Under the pieces are notes generated by a model. That model was not told the DNA's origin. It saw only the letters and a program-made list of their open reading frames with translations, and did no database searches. The position numbers and the translations under genes are program-made. A DNA stretch of 64,000 bases from Exophiala sp. HKRS030 (taxonomy: Eukaryota > Ascomycota > Eurotiomycetes > Chaetothyriales > Herpotrichiellaceae). Shown here piece by piece: positions 33,522 through 44,170 of the stretch (the stretch's first letter is position 1; each line of letters opens with the position of its first letter). The stretch is taken from NCBI GenBank assembly GCA_023897205.1, contig JAHWDD010000002.1, positions 2,914,001 to 2,978,000 on the forward strand, given 5' to 3'.

Positions 33522-35144
33522 ATGGCCTACTCGTTGCTCTGGCTCATTTATCTCATCACTTCATGTGGTATTGCTGTTGGCGGTGCAGCCTTGAAATCCT
33601 CCACAGCCGTGGCATGTTCAGCTATACCAGCTCCAGTGGTTCTCGCTGCCAAGGTCATTTCGATCACTACAGCGGAGAGGTACAACATCTCCCTGACCAA
33701 TGCCAGAACAGGGTTTGCCACTCCTGCCGGGTTGGAGGAAGTCACCTCCGTGGAGGGCATCAGTGTGTGTGATGTGAATGTCAGCCTTACTCATCCTGGA
33801 GACGACGACACTGTTAATATCAACGTCTGGCTGCCTCTAGAAGGGTGGAATGGACGATTCCAAGGCGTTGGTGGAGGCGGTTGGCTGGCGGGATACCCTG
33901 GTGGACGAGCACTGGCATACGCAGTGTCACAAGGGTGGGCTGCTGCCACGACAGACGGTGGCAATATCTCCGCCAGCGGGGGTGTACTCAACCCCGACGC
34001 ATTGACATCGTCGGGCGATGTGAACTGGGGTTTGCTCGTGGACTTCTCGTCGCGTGCCCTGCATGAAACTGCTGTCGTGGGCAAGGCGGTGGCACAGAGC
34101 TTTTACGGCAAAGCGCCGCGCGCGTATTTCAACGGGTGCTCGACTGGTGGACGTCAAGGATACATGCTGGCACAGAAGTATCCGCTCGACTACGACGGAA
34201 TCCTGGCCAACGGCCCCGCGCTGTACTGGCCAACATTTACCTTGACCATGAATTGGGCGCATTTCTTGATGAACTCGCTCAAGACGTACCCCTCACCGTG
34301 CGAATACAGTGCGTTTCAGAATGCGAGTATTGCGGCATGTGATGCCTTGGATGGCGTCTCCGATGGCATCATAAGTGATGTCGCAGCGTGCAACTTCGAC
34401 CCTCATTCGCTCGTTGGGACCACGGCCAAATGTGGCGAGGAAGAGTATACAATCACTTCCGCCGCCGCCACCGTCGTGGCCAAGATACGCGAAGGACCAA
34501 AAACACCTTGGGGTACACAGCTGTGGGATGGCATGGATTGGGGGATGATGTACAGCTCCATGGCACCGACAAAATTTGTCAACGGGACGTGGGTCAATCA
34601 ACCGGATGCCATCCTTGACAGTTGGGTGCAGTATTTCATCCTGCAGGATCCGAGCTTCGATTTCGAGACCACGACGCTGGAGCAGTTGACCGACTTCTAC
34701 GCACTGGCGCCCGCGCTCTACGACGGCGTCATCGGCACCAGCAACTCGGATCTTTCGCAGTTTCGAGATGCGGGCAGGAAACTTTTATCCTGGCACGGGA
34801 TGAACGACGAGCGGATCATGATCAACAACACCATCAAATATCGTCTCCAGGTCGAAGGTGCCATGGGTGGTAACGAGAGAGTCAACGACTTTTACCGGCT
34901 CTTCTTTCCCCCTGGTGTGGGTCATTGTGGTGGTGGTCGTGGTCCGGTGCCACGAGGCGGCCTAGATGCTCTGGTGGCCTGGGTGGAAGAAGGCACAGCG
35001 CCTGATGTCTTGTTCGGTGAAGCTCCCAGTCCGCTGACGGGCGCGAACATGACTCGAAATGTATGTCTCTGGCCCAAGGTGGCGCGGTACAATGGGGGCG
35101 ATCCGTTGCTAGCAAGCTCGTTCAGCTGTGCCGACTCCTTCTAG
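33522..35144 (+). CDS. Secreted tannase/feruloyl esterase family protein
   Basis: A single exon encodes 540 residues. The first 20-24 residues (MAYSLLWLIYLITSCGIAVG) look like a secretion signal. The nucleophile motif is GCSTGGRQG, with Ser207, diagnostic of the tannase/feruloyl esterase B family. Acid and base are in WHGMNDERI (Asp) and GVGHCGGG (His). Cysteines flank these motifs, as in the family's CS-D-HC disulfide arrangement (C206 before Ser207; C in GHCGGG). Several N-x-S/T sites suggest N-glycosylation. Members cleave gallate esters or feruloyl and coumaroyl esters of plant cell walls outside the cell. Which substrate applies here cannot be decided. The start at 33522 is the first ATG preceding the signal peptide. 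It is the last member of the proposed catabolic cluster. Confidence 0.9.
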   Translation: MAYSLLWLIYLITSCGIAVGGAALKSSTAVACSAIPAPVVLAAKVISITTAERYNISLTNARTGFATPAGLEEVTSVEGISVCDVNVSLTHPGDDDTVNINVWLPLEGWNGRFQGVGGGGWLAGYPGGRALAYAVSQGWAAATTDGGNISASGGVLNPDALTSSGDVNWGLLVDFSSRALHETAVVGKAVAQSFYGKAPRAYFNGCSTGGRQGYMLAQKYPLDYDGILANGPALYWPTFTLTMNWAHFLMNSLKTYPSPCEYSAFQNASIAACDALDGVSDGIISDVAACNFDPHSLVGTTAKCGEEEYTITSAAATVVAKIREGPKTPWGTQLWDGMDWGMMYSSMAPTKFVNGTWVNQPDAILDSWVQYFILQDPSFDFETTTLEQLTDFYALAPALYDGVIGTSNSDLSQFRDAGRKLLSWHGMNDERIMINNTIKYRLQVEGAMGGNERVNDFYRLFFPPGVGHCGGGRGPVPRGGLDALVAWVEEGTAPDVLFGEAPSPLTGANMTRNVCLWPKVARYNGGDPLLASSFSCADSF

Positions 35145-36792
35145 TGTTGTTGTAAAACTTGATCGACCGGTCATGATAAAGCGAGATGAATAATATTTGG
35201 GCGACGATGTCCCTGTCAAGGCATCGGCACCACCACTAGACACCGTCATAACATCGAGCCATGAGGTATGACCTCAAGCAGAATGTATATCATTGATGTC
35301 GTACTCGTATCCGGGCATTAGGACGCAGAGGATAGGCGTGTACTTAAATACGGTTGAGGAGGGGCGAGATGTAAAACATGCTAGGTGCGAATGAAGGCTG
35401 ACAGTGACCGGGAAGTACGAATCTGAGAGAAGACTTGTTTATTGGTTGAGGTTTCTAACACACCATCATGCACACTCTTGTATCGCTTCACCACCCCCCT
35501 GCATGATCATCTGAGATCCATGGAAGGAGGTTTGATTTCCAAAGGGTCGTTGTGCATGGCCGCAAGGCCGCATGGCCCGCTATCGGATCCGATGGACGTT
35601 GTCGCGTCACTGCGTGGCCCGGTGGACCCGACACCGGAACTTGTTCAGGCTGCCCAACTTTTCGTGCTACGGGCTACGAGAATCTGCCTGGTACTGTACT
35701 AGACAACTCTGAATATTGGGTTCTCGCAGTCGAAGCTCGTGCACGGTCTAAACAAGGGCTTTTTGGATAGTTGAGTAACAGAACAGTTGGTAACAAACAT
35801 CTCTTGTAAGTTCTGGCTTGAAAGCCTTCACGCAGCGGTCCACAGACACAATCCAAACCTGACGACCGAGCAAATACCGTCATGATCGAATCCCTTCTGA
35901 CCGTTTGGCGTCGATTTGATATCATGCCATTTTTATGGGTTTTTCGAAATGGATCATGGGCCATTCCTGTTGCCACCCCCAGGTGCAAGCTTGGGAACAA
36001 TCAGCGTGGGCGTACGGAGACTTACGGAGACTCCAAGGTCTTGGGAACCGCCCCCGAAGCAACTCCGCCATGATTTTCCTCTTTTGCAGTAATCCTTGCC
36101 CCCTATTGTTCGTTGACAACTCTGTGCCGCTTCACGTGCGGTGCCATTCGCCAGTCAAGACATGCACTAAATAGCGCGTTCACTTCTTATCAACTCTGCC
36201 CTCGTACTGCTGCGTATGTCATGCGAAATTCTAAATGTGGATAGCCGCACGCCGCCGCCGCCTTGGGTGGGAAAACTGTACTGTACATCCGCCCGCCAAA
36301 TTTGCTAAGAAGCAATAATTCCTTCCCCCAGATCCGATGACCGTACGACACCGCAGCACGGACTGGCTTGCGCCTCCGCCGCATCAGCTTGGAATTTCTG
36401 GAGCCCGACGCGGGCCCGGGAATCTTAGTTCCAGGTTTATGTATGGAGTAAAGTCATCTTTCTCGAACCGGCCGTAAACAAGCCCATGCCTTTGCATGTC
36501 CAGGTTGAGCAAATCCTGGACTTGACTTGAGGACCCCGGAAAAGGGTAATTTGTTGGTCTTCTTATGCTCTTCCTCGAATCCCCGGTCACACTATAAACC
36601 CTCTTCCGTCTACCCTCCACATGTTTTTACTTCTACTCTTTTTTTCTTGTTCTTAGTCCTTACTGTCGTTGCCCGCATCCGACACGCAGACACCTGGTGC
36701 TCTCTCCGTCTTGACTTGTTACCTTGCTACCAATCCAACCGGACTGATCTCCTTGGGTATCAACGTACATCAAGAGAACCACCCAGGGCACC
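35145..36792. other. 1.65 kb intergenic region
   Basis: Several short open frames are present but none has domain content or splice support. Two TACGGAG hexamer-type matches occur near 36015-36030. A TATA-like box at 36593-36598 and a C/T-rich stretch precede the start at 36793. Confidence 0.45.
36593..36598 (+). promoter_or_regulatory. TATA-like box upstream of the 36793 gene
   Basis: TATAAA lies 195 bases before the ATG at 36793, followed by a C/T-rich leader-like sequence. Consensus match only. Confidence 0.35.
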
Positions 36793-37869
36793 ATGGCGTC
36801 AATCTTGGAACGTTTGTTCCCCGTCGAACAGCTGGAGGCACTCGGGAACAAGTGGCCGGAGAGTGCTCCCAAGAGGAGAAAGTTCGACAATGGTGCAAGT
36901 CAAGACCAGCAGAGGATCTGGACCATGCCAGCACCTGTTCGAAGACAGAACAGCGGTTCTGCCATTCCAGACATAAGACATCACCGACTCTCGACGTCGA
37001 GCCAGCAGCGCGGCATCAACCCCCGATACGCGACACAATCGACACAGATTAGGAGATCCAATTCCGAGTCCGTCCCTCGGAACTCTCCAACACCGTCAGC
37101 AAGCTCCGTCAGATCCAACTCTTCATCAGTTCAAAAGTCCTGCCTTCCCGCCTTCATCGAGCCCAGCCTCATGCAGGTCTACCTTCACAATCTTCACCCC
37201 AAGGACCGATCGAGGTACTCGCTACCTGGTAGTCCGACGTGTAGTAGCGATACTACTACGAGACCCGAAGAGCCAAGACGAATCTCAATGACCTCCCGTC
37301 GCGAGAATAACCACGAGGACAGTATATCGTCGCCTGGATCTCTGACGACAGACACATCCTCGCCACAGTACTTGGGCGAGGCATGCACGACGCCGCCTGC
37401 GTCTGCCGGCCCGTTCAGCGACTTGATCTATGGCCTACGACTGACCGATCACGAACGAGGATTCATGAACGATCTTCTAAATCCATCACTCGAAAGCGGT
37501 GACATGTTTGCGTCCATGTCTGGCGAGAAACGAAAGATGCCAGACTTGGACGAGAGTGGTGTTGACCCTGCGAACTTTTTCGGCGCCGGCAATGATTCAT
37601 TCCAGACCATGTTCTCACCGTCGCGGCACGAAGTAGAGGCGACCGATTTCTCAGGGTACGAGTACGCTGTCACGACGAACGGCGAGCGAGAGAACGACGT
37701 ACATTCATCCGGTCTCAGTCCAACCGCCGAAGAAGGGGACGAAGGAGAAGAAGCAGAAGAAGACACGGCTCCTGCTGGGATTGTCATGCCCGTGCACGCT
37801 GCGCTCAGTGTGGACGACTTTTTTGACTTGGAAGAGGCAGCTGATGACCTTTCCCCGTTGGCAATATGA
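36793..37869 (+). CDS. Hypothetical disordered protein with acidic C-terminus
   Basis: A single exon encodes 358 residues that I do not recognise. The N-terminus MASILERLFPVEQLEALGN could form an amphipathic helix. It is followed by PKRRKF, a likely nuclear localisation signal. The middle is rich in Ser, Pro, Arg and Thr and looks disordered. Short segments that look ordered are FIEPSLMQVYLHNLHPKDRS, DLIYGLRLTDHERGFMNDLL and the last 30 residues, VHAALSVDDFFDLEEAADDL. The C-terminal third is strongly acidic, with EEGDEGEEAEED, and could be a transcriptional activation surface. The ORF shows coding-like base use, a good start context (ACCATGG) and a promoter-like upstream region, so it is probably a real gene. 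A nuclear regulatory role is only a guess. Confidence 0.72.
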   Translation: MASILERLFPVEQLEALGNKWPESAPKRRKFDNGASQDQQRIWTMPAPVRRQNSGSAIPDIRHHRLSTSSQQRGINPRYATQSTQIRRSNSESVPRNSPTPSASSVRSNSSSVQKSCLPAFIEPSLMQVYLHNLHPKDRSRYSLPGSPTCSSDTTTRPEEPRRISMTSRRENNHEDSISSPGSLTTDTSSPQYLGEACTTPPASAGPFSDLIYGLRLTDHERGFMNDLLNPSLESGDMFASMSGEKRKMPDLDESGVDPANFFGAGNDSFQTMFSPSRHEVEATDFSGYEYAVTTNGERENDVHSSGLSPTAEEGDEGEEAEEDTAPAGIVMPVHAALSVDDFFDLEEAADDLSPLAI

Positions 37870-39708
37870 TATTTCGGAGTTGTTTCATGTCATGCGAGGA
37901 TAAGAATGTATCCATGCCTGTGACGATTTTTTTTTTCAATCATATATGTACGAACAACGTACCCGTGGGACCGATCATACGCAGATGACGAATTACACAG
38001 ACAGAAACAAAAACAATCTAAAAGGAATGTGCCTCTGCGACTTTTATTTTTCTCTCATGTTCACCTCGCTTACATTCAGTTTGTCCATTCGTCACCCAAC
38101 TGGTTTTCCTTTTGCTGGGCGACACTGTCGGTGACTTCGTGGCCACTTGCGGTAGTTTCTCTTGCAACACATCAATTGTCATTTTTGTTCATGCACTTCC
38201 TATGTGGATGATCTCGAAAAGTAAATGTCATACTCATGTAACCCACACACATCGTTGGGCGCGTAATGCTAGCTAACCCCCTCCCTCCCCCCGTGGGCAC
38301 TTGCACCCATGGCGCTGACCTCAGCTGCAGTCCCTACGTCAGACTTGCATCCCTGTCTACGTGAGTAACGAGATCTCTTGTGATAAATGTGCGAGCAACC
38401 ATTGAATCTGGACAAAGGTCTGGGTGTCACCCGAGGTTGGCTAAATGATTTGTTCACAGTGTGAGTCAGAGCCGGGCAATTCCAGAGGGGACGAGGGCGA
38501 TATGTGTCAGCGTCGTCGCCCCCAAGATTCGACACAGCAGCATGACTTTCAGGGCAAGGTAGGTATGGACTGTACATACAGTACAAGCAGAACACCGTGC
38601 AAAAGGAATGCCACTCTGATCATCTGTGTGTGAGAAAGAGACAACACGCCATACGAATAATGGTAGGCAGGCCCACAGCTTCATTGCCTAGAACCTTTGG
38701 GCGGGGTCCCCAAGTCCTTTAACGCCCGGATATGACACCCTTGCACGAGTCCTGACCCCCTCCCTCTCCCTCAAAAGATGGTTAGCAGCTAGCTACTTTT
38801 TTTTCCGAGCCCATGGATTGTTCATTGGTCTCCGTTGCCTAGAGAGGCCCTTCTCACGAAAAGTCTTGATTGTGAATCCAAAAAGGTTTCTTGGTCTTAA
38901 CTGGCGCCTTTGAGCGATTAATCTGGACCGGAGGGCGATCTTGGATCCGTTGGCTAACCTGCTCATCGCGGCATCACTGCTGCATCGACATCTCATGCGA
39001 GTGACCCTTCTCTGATTCCCAGGGCCAGCGTCCCATCACTCAGCAGCATGGATGATGTTGGTGGCGACGCCGCCTTCTGTCTCCTGGAAGATGTGTTTAG
39101 GAGGGAAGTTTTTGTCACCCCAGGGGGAGCAAGTATGGAGGAACTACTACAGTACACAGGGGCAACACATTGACACAGCCATTCCCTGCCAACCCGGGCC
39201 GCCGTAACCTTTTTTTTTACACAAGATCTGCACGGTTCATTATTATCGATCATCGTTGTTGAATCATTAAACTTTTCAACAGTGTGCACACCGCGCATAA
39301 CACCTACTCTAACTCGTTCCGAACCAACTTGGGCGTCAACTAGTAATGAATGACCTTGAAACGGGCACGGCACAAAGGGTAGTTCACGGCTATATCCTAG
39401 CGACCTCATTCGTTGATGCTGAACTACAACCCATGCCTCGTGTCGGATCCGAAAGGTTTTCTTTTTTTTTTGGTCAGTTTCCAGCCTTGCCGAGCATCGG
39501 ACTTTGAGGCGACTTTTCTGTAGTAGTCCACCGGCCGATATTTACCTTCCGAATGTTTAACCGCGGTTATCACAGACGAATCGGAGTCGGACTTTTTCCG
39601 TTTCCACGGGATCTATGTAGATTCGACAATGAAGAATAGTTCCGATTTTTCCATGAACCACCATAAGCCACGGAATATTCGAGTTTATTTTTTGCAATGA
39701 CCGTCTGA

Positions 39709-39779
39709 TTACATTTTGTTACTCCCGTTTGGAGCATACACCGCGAATGTTCATTCCTAGTACAACCAACAAAATGTAA
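39709..39779. repeat. Inverted repeat, 12-base perfect arms
   Basis: TTACATTTTGTT at 39709-39720 is matched by its complement AACAAAATGTAA at 39768-39779, leaving a 47-base loop. Partial matching extends beyond the arms. It lies in gene-poor DNA near a box-B-like sequence. Confidence 0.6.
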
Positions 39780-40376
39780 AAAGAAACCCACCGGGTCTCT
39801 CAGGTAACGGGTAGGTTTCGAGCAAAGAACCGTTTGTATCCAGGTAGTAAGTAAAAGTACCTGATGGGGGCCGTCCATCCGCCCAAGGCTCCGAGAATTC
39901 GAACCCTGACCTCCGGTGGAAAGGCCGCAAAATGTTATCAACATCTACTCTTTAGTATTGACTCTACGAGTAACCCCCGATGGCCAGCCTTGTGATCACT
40001 TTTTCGGCCGGAGTACGTGTTTCGCACACTCCCCCCGGCGAAGATAGCCATCCCACTACTTATTGTAAGTGTATGCACGAGAGAGTATGTTTCCCGCTTC
40101 AATTTTGACTAGTTTGACTTCTTGGCCCCGCTCTCTCTCTCTCTCACACACAACACAAACATCAGTTCGATAATTGATTTCAGAAGCACTTGTACATTCT
40201 TAGAGTACAGGCTGGGTCATTGTCGATCAAGACAGTTGGGGTCCCGAAACTGTACACCTTTTGCGGAGCGGTATCGGATATGACGGGGATAATCGTGGCA
40301 GGTCAATCCCCGATACGGAGAAGTCGGACAACCAAACCTTGTGGTTCGTTCGACATCGGACCACCACCAAGTACCA

Positions 40377-40391
40377 CCCCCCCCCCCCCCC
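40377..40391. repeat. Homopolymer run of 15 C
   Basis: Fifteen consecutive C residues in intergenic DNA. The length may vary between reads because such runs are prone to sequencing and replication slippage. Confidence 0.9.
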
Positions 40392-41319
40392 AACCTGACC
40401 CAATTAACGCCCCCAGCCCTGGATTCACACGACCGTGTTCTCCAGTACATACTGAAACAAATCACGAAGAGATCCATTGATTTACACGACGATGGTTGTG
40501 ACATGACACGACATCATTCTGACGAGACAAGTCAGTGAATCAGGAAAAAGAAGGCGCTCAATTATTAGGTATGTACGGAATATGGTTCCAGTATCCGCAC
40601 GCAGTAGTATATCTATCCGTATCATTGCGGGCAGAGCCCGCGTAAATTCGCAGGGGTTAAAATACTGGGCTCAATAGTGCAAGGTCAGGAAATTATGATC
40701 TCTTCTCTCTCTTCCTGCCTTGCTCTCTCCAACGCAGCCGACGGCCAGAAAAGAGAAGCTCCCACTGAACACGTACCGCGCGAGTAATTTATCGATTGTT
40801 CCGGAGACCACGAAACCGATCTTGGATGGGGTCGTGATCGAGTTGCATGGAGCCAAAATGGTGCATGCGCGCGTTGAGGCGACCCCTGTGCGTGTCAAGA
40901 GTACCAACCGAGTCATTATCGTTGGTGTTAAGCCATTGATTGCCGATGGTGATGATGATCCTGCCGCAAGCTCTCACAGACGATGAGTCCAAGCCTCAAC
41001 AATCAAAGTAATGGTTCACCCTCAATCCACCAGTCAAATGCTGCGTTTTTGGATCTTCATAGTCCTCCTGCGTGTGCAAGTCGTAGCAGGCCGAGGTTAC
41101 TGCCTGAACGACTGATTGAGCGGACCATATGTCGCGTAAAATAGCACATGCAAAGCGAACGTCCGTTGGTGTCTCATGAACGGTATTCGTCGGATTTGAT
41201 CATTCCGTGTTCCGCCCCCGAATTAATCTTTCTTCATTCCTCGCTTTCCCCCCTCTTTTCCTCCTGAGATGAAAGAGGAAGAGAAGACGAAACCGGAACT
41301 CTAGTTACGCGTTCGGCTT

Positions 41320-43566
41320 CTAGCTTCCAGCAGTCAGAGCCAAGCAAGCATCGACCGCAAGACCGACTCGACCTTCCTTCTGACGGACAACGTCGTCAAT
41401 CACTTCTTTGTCGAGGTTCGGAAACATGCCACACAACGTCTCGACCACAGTTCTATGTTCCTGTTTTTGAATTCGTCGTGCTTCTGCTGCCTCAGCACTT
41501 GCCTGTCTCGCGGCTGCCTCTTGCGCGTCGTAAGATGGCACTCTGCCGTCGGCACCAACTGGCTGGAATACTGATGGGCTCAGGCGGGCGCCTTGCTGAT
41601 GCTGCTGCTGTTGCTGTGGGGTGGGACTCGGAGCCGCACTCGGCTCCTGCGAAGTGTCTTGATCAGAAAACATCCGACCAATTGTCGAGAGCGGTTTTTG
41701 AATAGAACGTAGAATGCTGGTCACTCCATCGTCGGTACCACCCTCGGAATTACTATTGATCCGGCTGGGATCTCTCCGTATAGGACTGGTCGACGTGACG
41801 TCCACCGAGTTTCTCGGAGTCAATTCTGGTTCAGCAATGCTGGACTTCTCTCGATATAATGCACGAGGGCTTATGGCCTCGGCTTCACGGTTTTGTGCAG
41901 CGATTTCTGACACTGCAAGCTCGACGTTCCGTTCAAAGTCTTCATCACTGACAGTCAGAGTCGTGCGATCCAGATTCTCGATAAACTGAATTGCCCCGGA
42001 CAAAGATGAGAGATAATACCCTGCCTCGCCACCGAGTTTGTCTTGATTTCGAAATCGCAGAATATACTGAACGTTTGATACCAGGTTTTCGGGGTTCGCT
42101 TGCAGCACAACGTAGATCAGCAGTGGCACAAAAGAGTCGGCCGAGGTATCTGAGCTCTTTGCATTCTTGAGTAATCCAAATATAACCTTGCAGCAGTTCA
42201 AGATACAAATGACCTTATCCCTTGGCGCTCGATAGCCCTTGATCTTCAGCAGTTCTTGTTGGGCCAATCTCAAGAATCTTTCACCATTAGGACCAACTGG
42301 GGGTAGGTCCAGATGCTCTTCACGAATCCAGCTGTAGATGCGTATCTTCTGGGCCAGGATCTCATCGCGTTCGACGTCTTCTTGGTGTTGACCACGTCTG
42401 CCAACGCCCAGGTTCTTTTCTTGCTCTTTCCGCCGACCCCTCGATCGCGATCGCGCCGGTAGTGACGGAGGTGGAGGGATTGCAGGCGAGAACGTTTGTG
42501 AATAAAGTCTATTCATGACGAGCTTCTCCATGCCCTCTTTAGCATTCTCAAATTCGTTGTCTGATACCTCACGCCAAACGTCGCAAATAGCCATCTTGTT
42601 CGTGATGAAGGCCAGAAAATCGCCTATAATCTTGACTTGTTCATGGACCATCCATTGCTTCTTACCAAACTCTGTTAGAAACGAACGCAAGAACTTCGCC
42701 ACTGGATCCGCAGATTTATGTCGAAGTTGTTCCAGAAAGCGATGAAAATCAAATGGTAATTCCGGCTCTGGTTCGGGAGGTGGTGGCTGATGCGGCAAAG
42801 AGGTCGTCGAAGGGGCACTTGTGCCCTTCAGTGAGGGGCTTCTCAGTGCTTCCTTTTCGTTCTCTACAGAGTCTGACGGAGGTGAAGGCAGAGGCTTCTC
42901 CGCATGAGCTGCGACTGGTGACGATGCTATCAGATCCATGTCTCTTGATCGAATGTGATCCAGGCTAGACCTCCGGGGCGGAAAGTGAGAGCCCATTCCA
43001 AGTATAGGCCCAGCCATTTCATGCCTGGGAGACATTATGTCTTCCTTCGATGGCGCCAGAGAGGCATCATCGAATTGATCCATTATGCTTTGTATCTCTG
43101 AAGCTGACTCGGCATCGTTATCTGGCCCAGATTTTTGTCCCGAGGCGCTGGCCAGACCGTTTGGAGGGTCTCGAGTATAGTCAGAGTCTTTCTCATTGTA
43201 ATCAACATCCGGAGCCTTTGTAGAAGGATGCCTCGATATCGTAGGAGTCTTGGGCGTCGGGTCTCGGTAGGGCTTTGGAGCCGTGGTCGCTGGTTGAGGG
43301 AGAAGAGGCGGCGTCGAAGGGAGGGGCTTCTGCAGCTTGGACGCATCGGTTGTAGCGGGAGCATCGTCGCCGATACGAAGGTCTTGGAGCTTCTGGGAAG
43401 GCCCTGTATCCTCCTCTTTCCCTTGAGTCATGGAAGCATCGTTGGGCCTCGACTCGACAGTGGCAGAGCCCTTTTCTTCGGCCTCAAGGTCTATTAAGGC
43501 CTGTGCATTTGATGATCCTTCACTTCCCTCGGCCAGAGCCATCCTGGCATGATCGGGCGACGACAT
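41320..43566 (-). CDS. vps9: Vps9-domain Rab5 guanine nucleotide exchange factor with CUE domain
   Basis: A single exon encodes 748 residues; ATG at 43566 (MSSPDHARMALAEG) is the first in frame. About 260 residues of Pro/Ser-rich, probably disordered sequence come first. A helical bundle (PFDFHRFLEQLRHKSADPV...) leads into the VPS9 catalytic core, seen as IRIYSWIREEHLDLP, KVICILNCCKVIFGLLK, DSFVPLLIYVVLQANPENLV and a YYLSSLSGAIQFIENL block. Near the C-terminus, after a Gln-rich spacer, a CUE domain (VETLCGMFPNLDKEVIDDVV) binds ubiquitin. Family members activate Rab5/Vps21 on endosomes and couple ubiquitinated cargo to vacuolar sorting. The HulA/Rsp5-type ligase in this window acts in the same pathway by family knowledge. 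The gene is divergent from the ASNSD1-like gene, across 604 bases. Confidence 0.92.
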   Translation of the reverse strand: MSSPDHARMALAEGSEGSSNAQALIDLEAEEKGSATVESRPNDASMTQGKEEDTGPSQKLQDLRIGDDAPATTDASKLQKPLPSTPPLLPQPATTAPKPYRDPTPKTPTISRHPSTKAPDVDYNEKDSDYTRDPPNGLASASGQKSGPDNDAESASEIQSIMDQFDDASLAPSKEDIMSPRHEMAGPILGMGSHFPPRRSSLDHIRSRDMDLIASSPVAAHAEKPLPSPPSDSVENEKEALRSPSLKGTSAPSTTSLPHQPPPPEPEPELPFDFHRFLEQLRHKSADPVAKFLRSFLTEFGKKQWMVHEQVKIIGDFLAFITNKMAICDVWREVSDNEFENAKEGMEKLVMNRLYSQTFSPAIPPPPSLPARSRSRGRRKEQEKNLGVGRRGQHQEDVERDEILAQKIRIYSWIREEHLDLPPVGPNGERFLRLAQQELLKIKGYRAPRDKVICILNCCKVIFGLLKNAKSSDTSADSFVPLLIYVVLQANPENLVSNVQYILRFRNQDKLGGEAGYYLSSLSGAIQFIENLDRTTLTVSDEDFERNVELAVSEIAAQNREAEAISPRALYREKSSIAEPELTPRNSVDVTSTSPIRRDPSRINSNSEGGTDDGVTSILRSIQKPLSTIGRMFSDQDTSQEPSAAPSPTPQQQQQHQQGARLSPSVFQPVGADGRVPSYDAQEAAARQASAEAAEARRIQKQEHRTVVETLCGMFPNLDKEVIDDVVRQKEGRVGLAVDACLALTAGS

Positions 43567-44170
43567 GAGCAAATATGATCAAAGAATTGTACACGAGAAG
43601 TCGAGGGGAGTTTCATTTGAATTAGTCCCAGCCAGCGGCTGAACAGCAGCCCGTTTGTTATGATTGCATGCTCATGGAAAGTAAGAGGTCGTTTCCAAGT
43701 CGATATATGTCTTACGCGACCTAGGTTCGATTATCCGTGTTTCATAGAGATGACAGTTTCAAGGGGTCGATATTCGTAGGATGATGAAGGCTCAAGTGTT
43801 TTGATGGTGTCCAACAATCCGCTCTGCATAGTTTAGGATTCTCGGTAATAAAGATGTAATGAGGCCGCCCGTTGACCTTCGAATGACGATATTGGAGGCT
43901 TCGGTTTCGGCGGCACTATGACCCATTAGGCTGTGCTTGGGGCTGCTTACAAGTGGTTCGCCAGGCTATGAGGCGCACCATAATGGACCGCAAGGCCGGG
44001 GAGACTGCCTAAATCACCGCCTCGTCCGTACTTCGTAAAGGCTACACAGACTGCGGCATCTCTTGGCTCAATTTTAGTCTCTTCAACTTGAACTTGGACC
44101 ATCCTCACAGATATCAGATTCTCCGAAAACACCACTCCTCTGTACCTATCTGAAGGAATTGGTGATACTC
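43567..44170. promoter_or_regulatory. Divergent promoter of Vps9 and ASNSD1-like genes
   Basis: This 604-base interval lies between opposing start codons. No coding content or strong consensus element is recognised. Confidence 0.45.

Larger units (their letters stand above)
37870..41319. other. 3.4 kb gene-poor intergenic region
   Basis: No credible gene was found on either strand. Visible content includes a CT-dinucleotide run near 40131-40146, a 15-base C tract at 40377-40391, an inverted repeat at 39709-39779, and a Pol III box-B-like GGTTCGAATTC (minus strand) near 39892-39902. It separates the gene at 36793 from the convergent Vps9 gene. Confidence 0.5.

Noticed and set aside
39840..39990. 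A tRNA gene suggested by GGTTCGAATTC
   Set aside because: The T-stem does not pair well and no box A or acceptor stem could be drawn.
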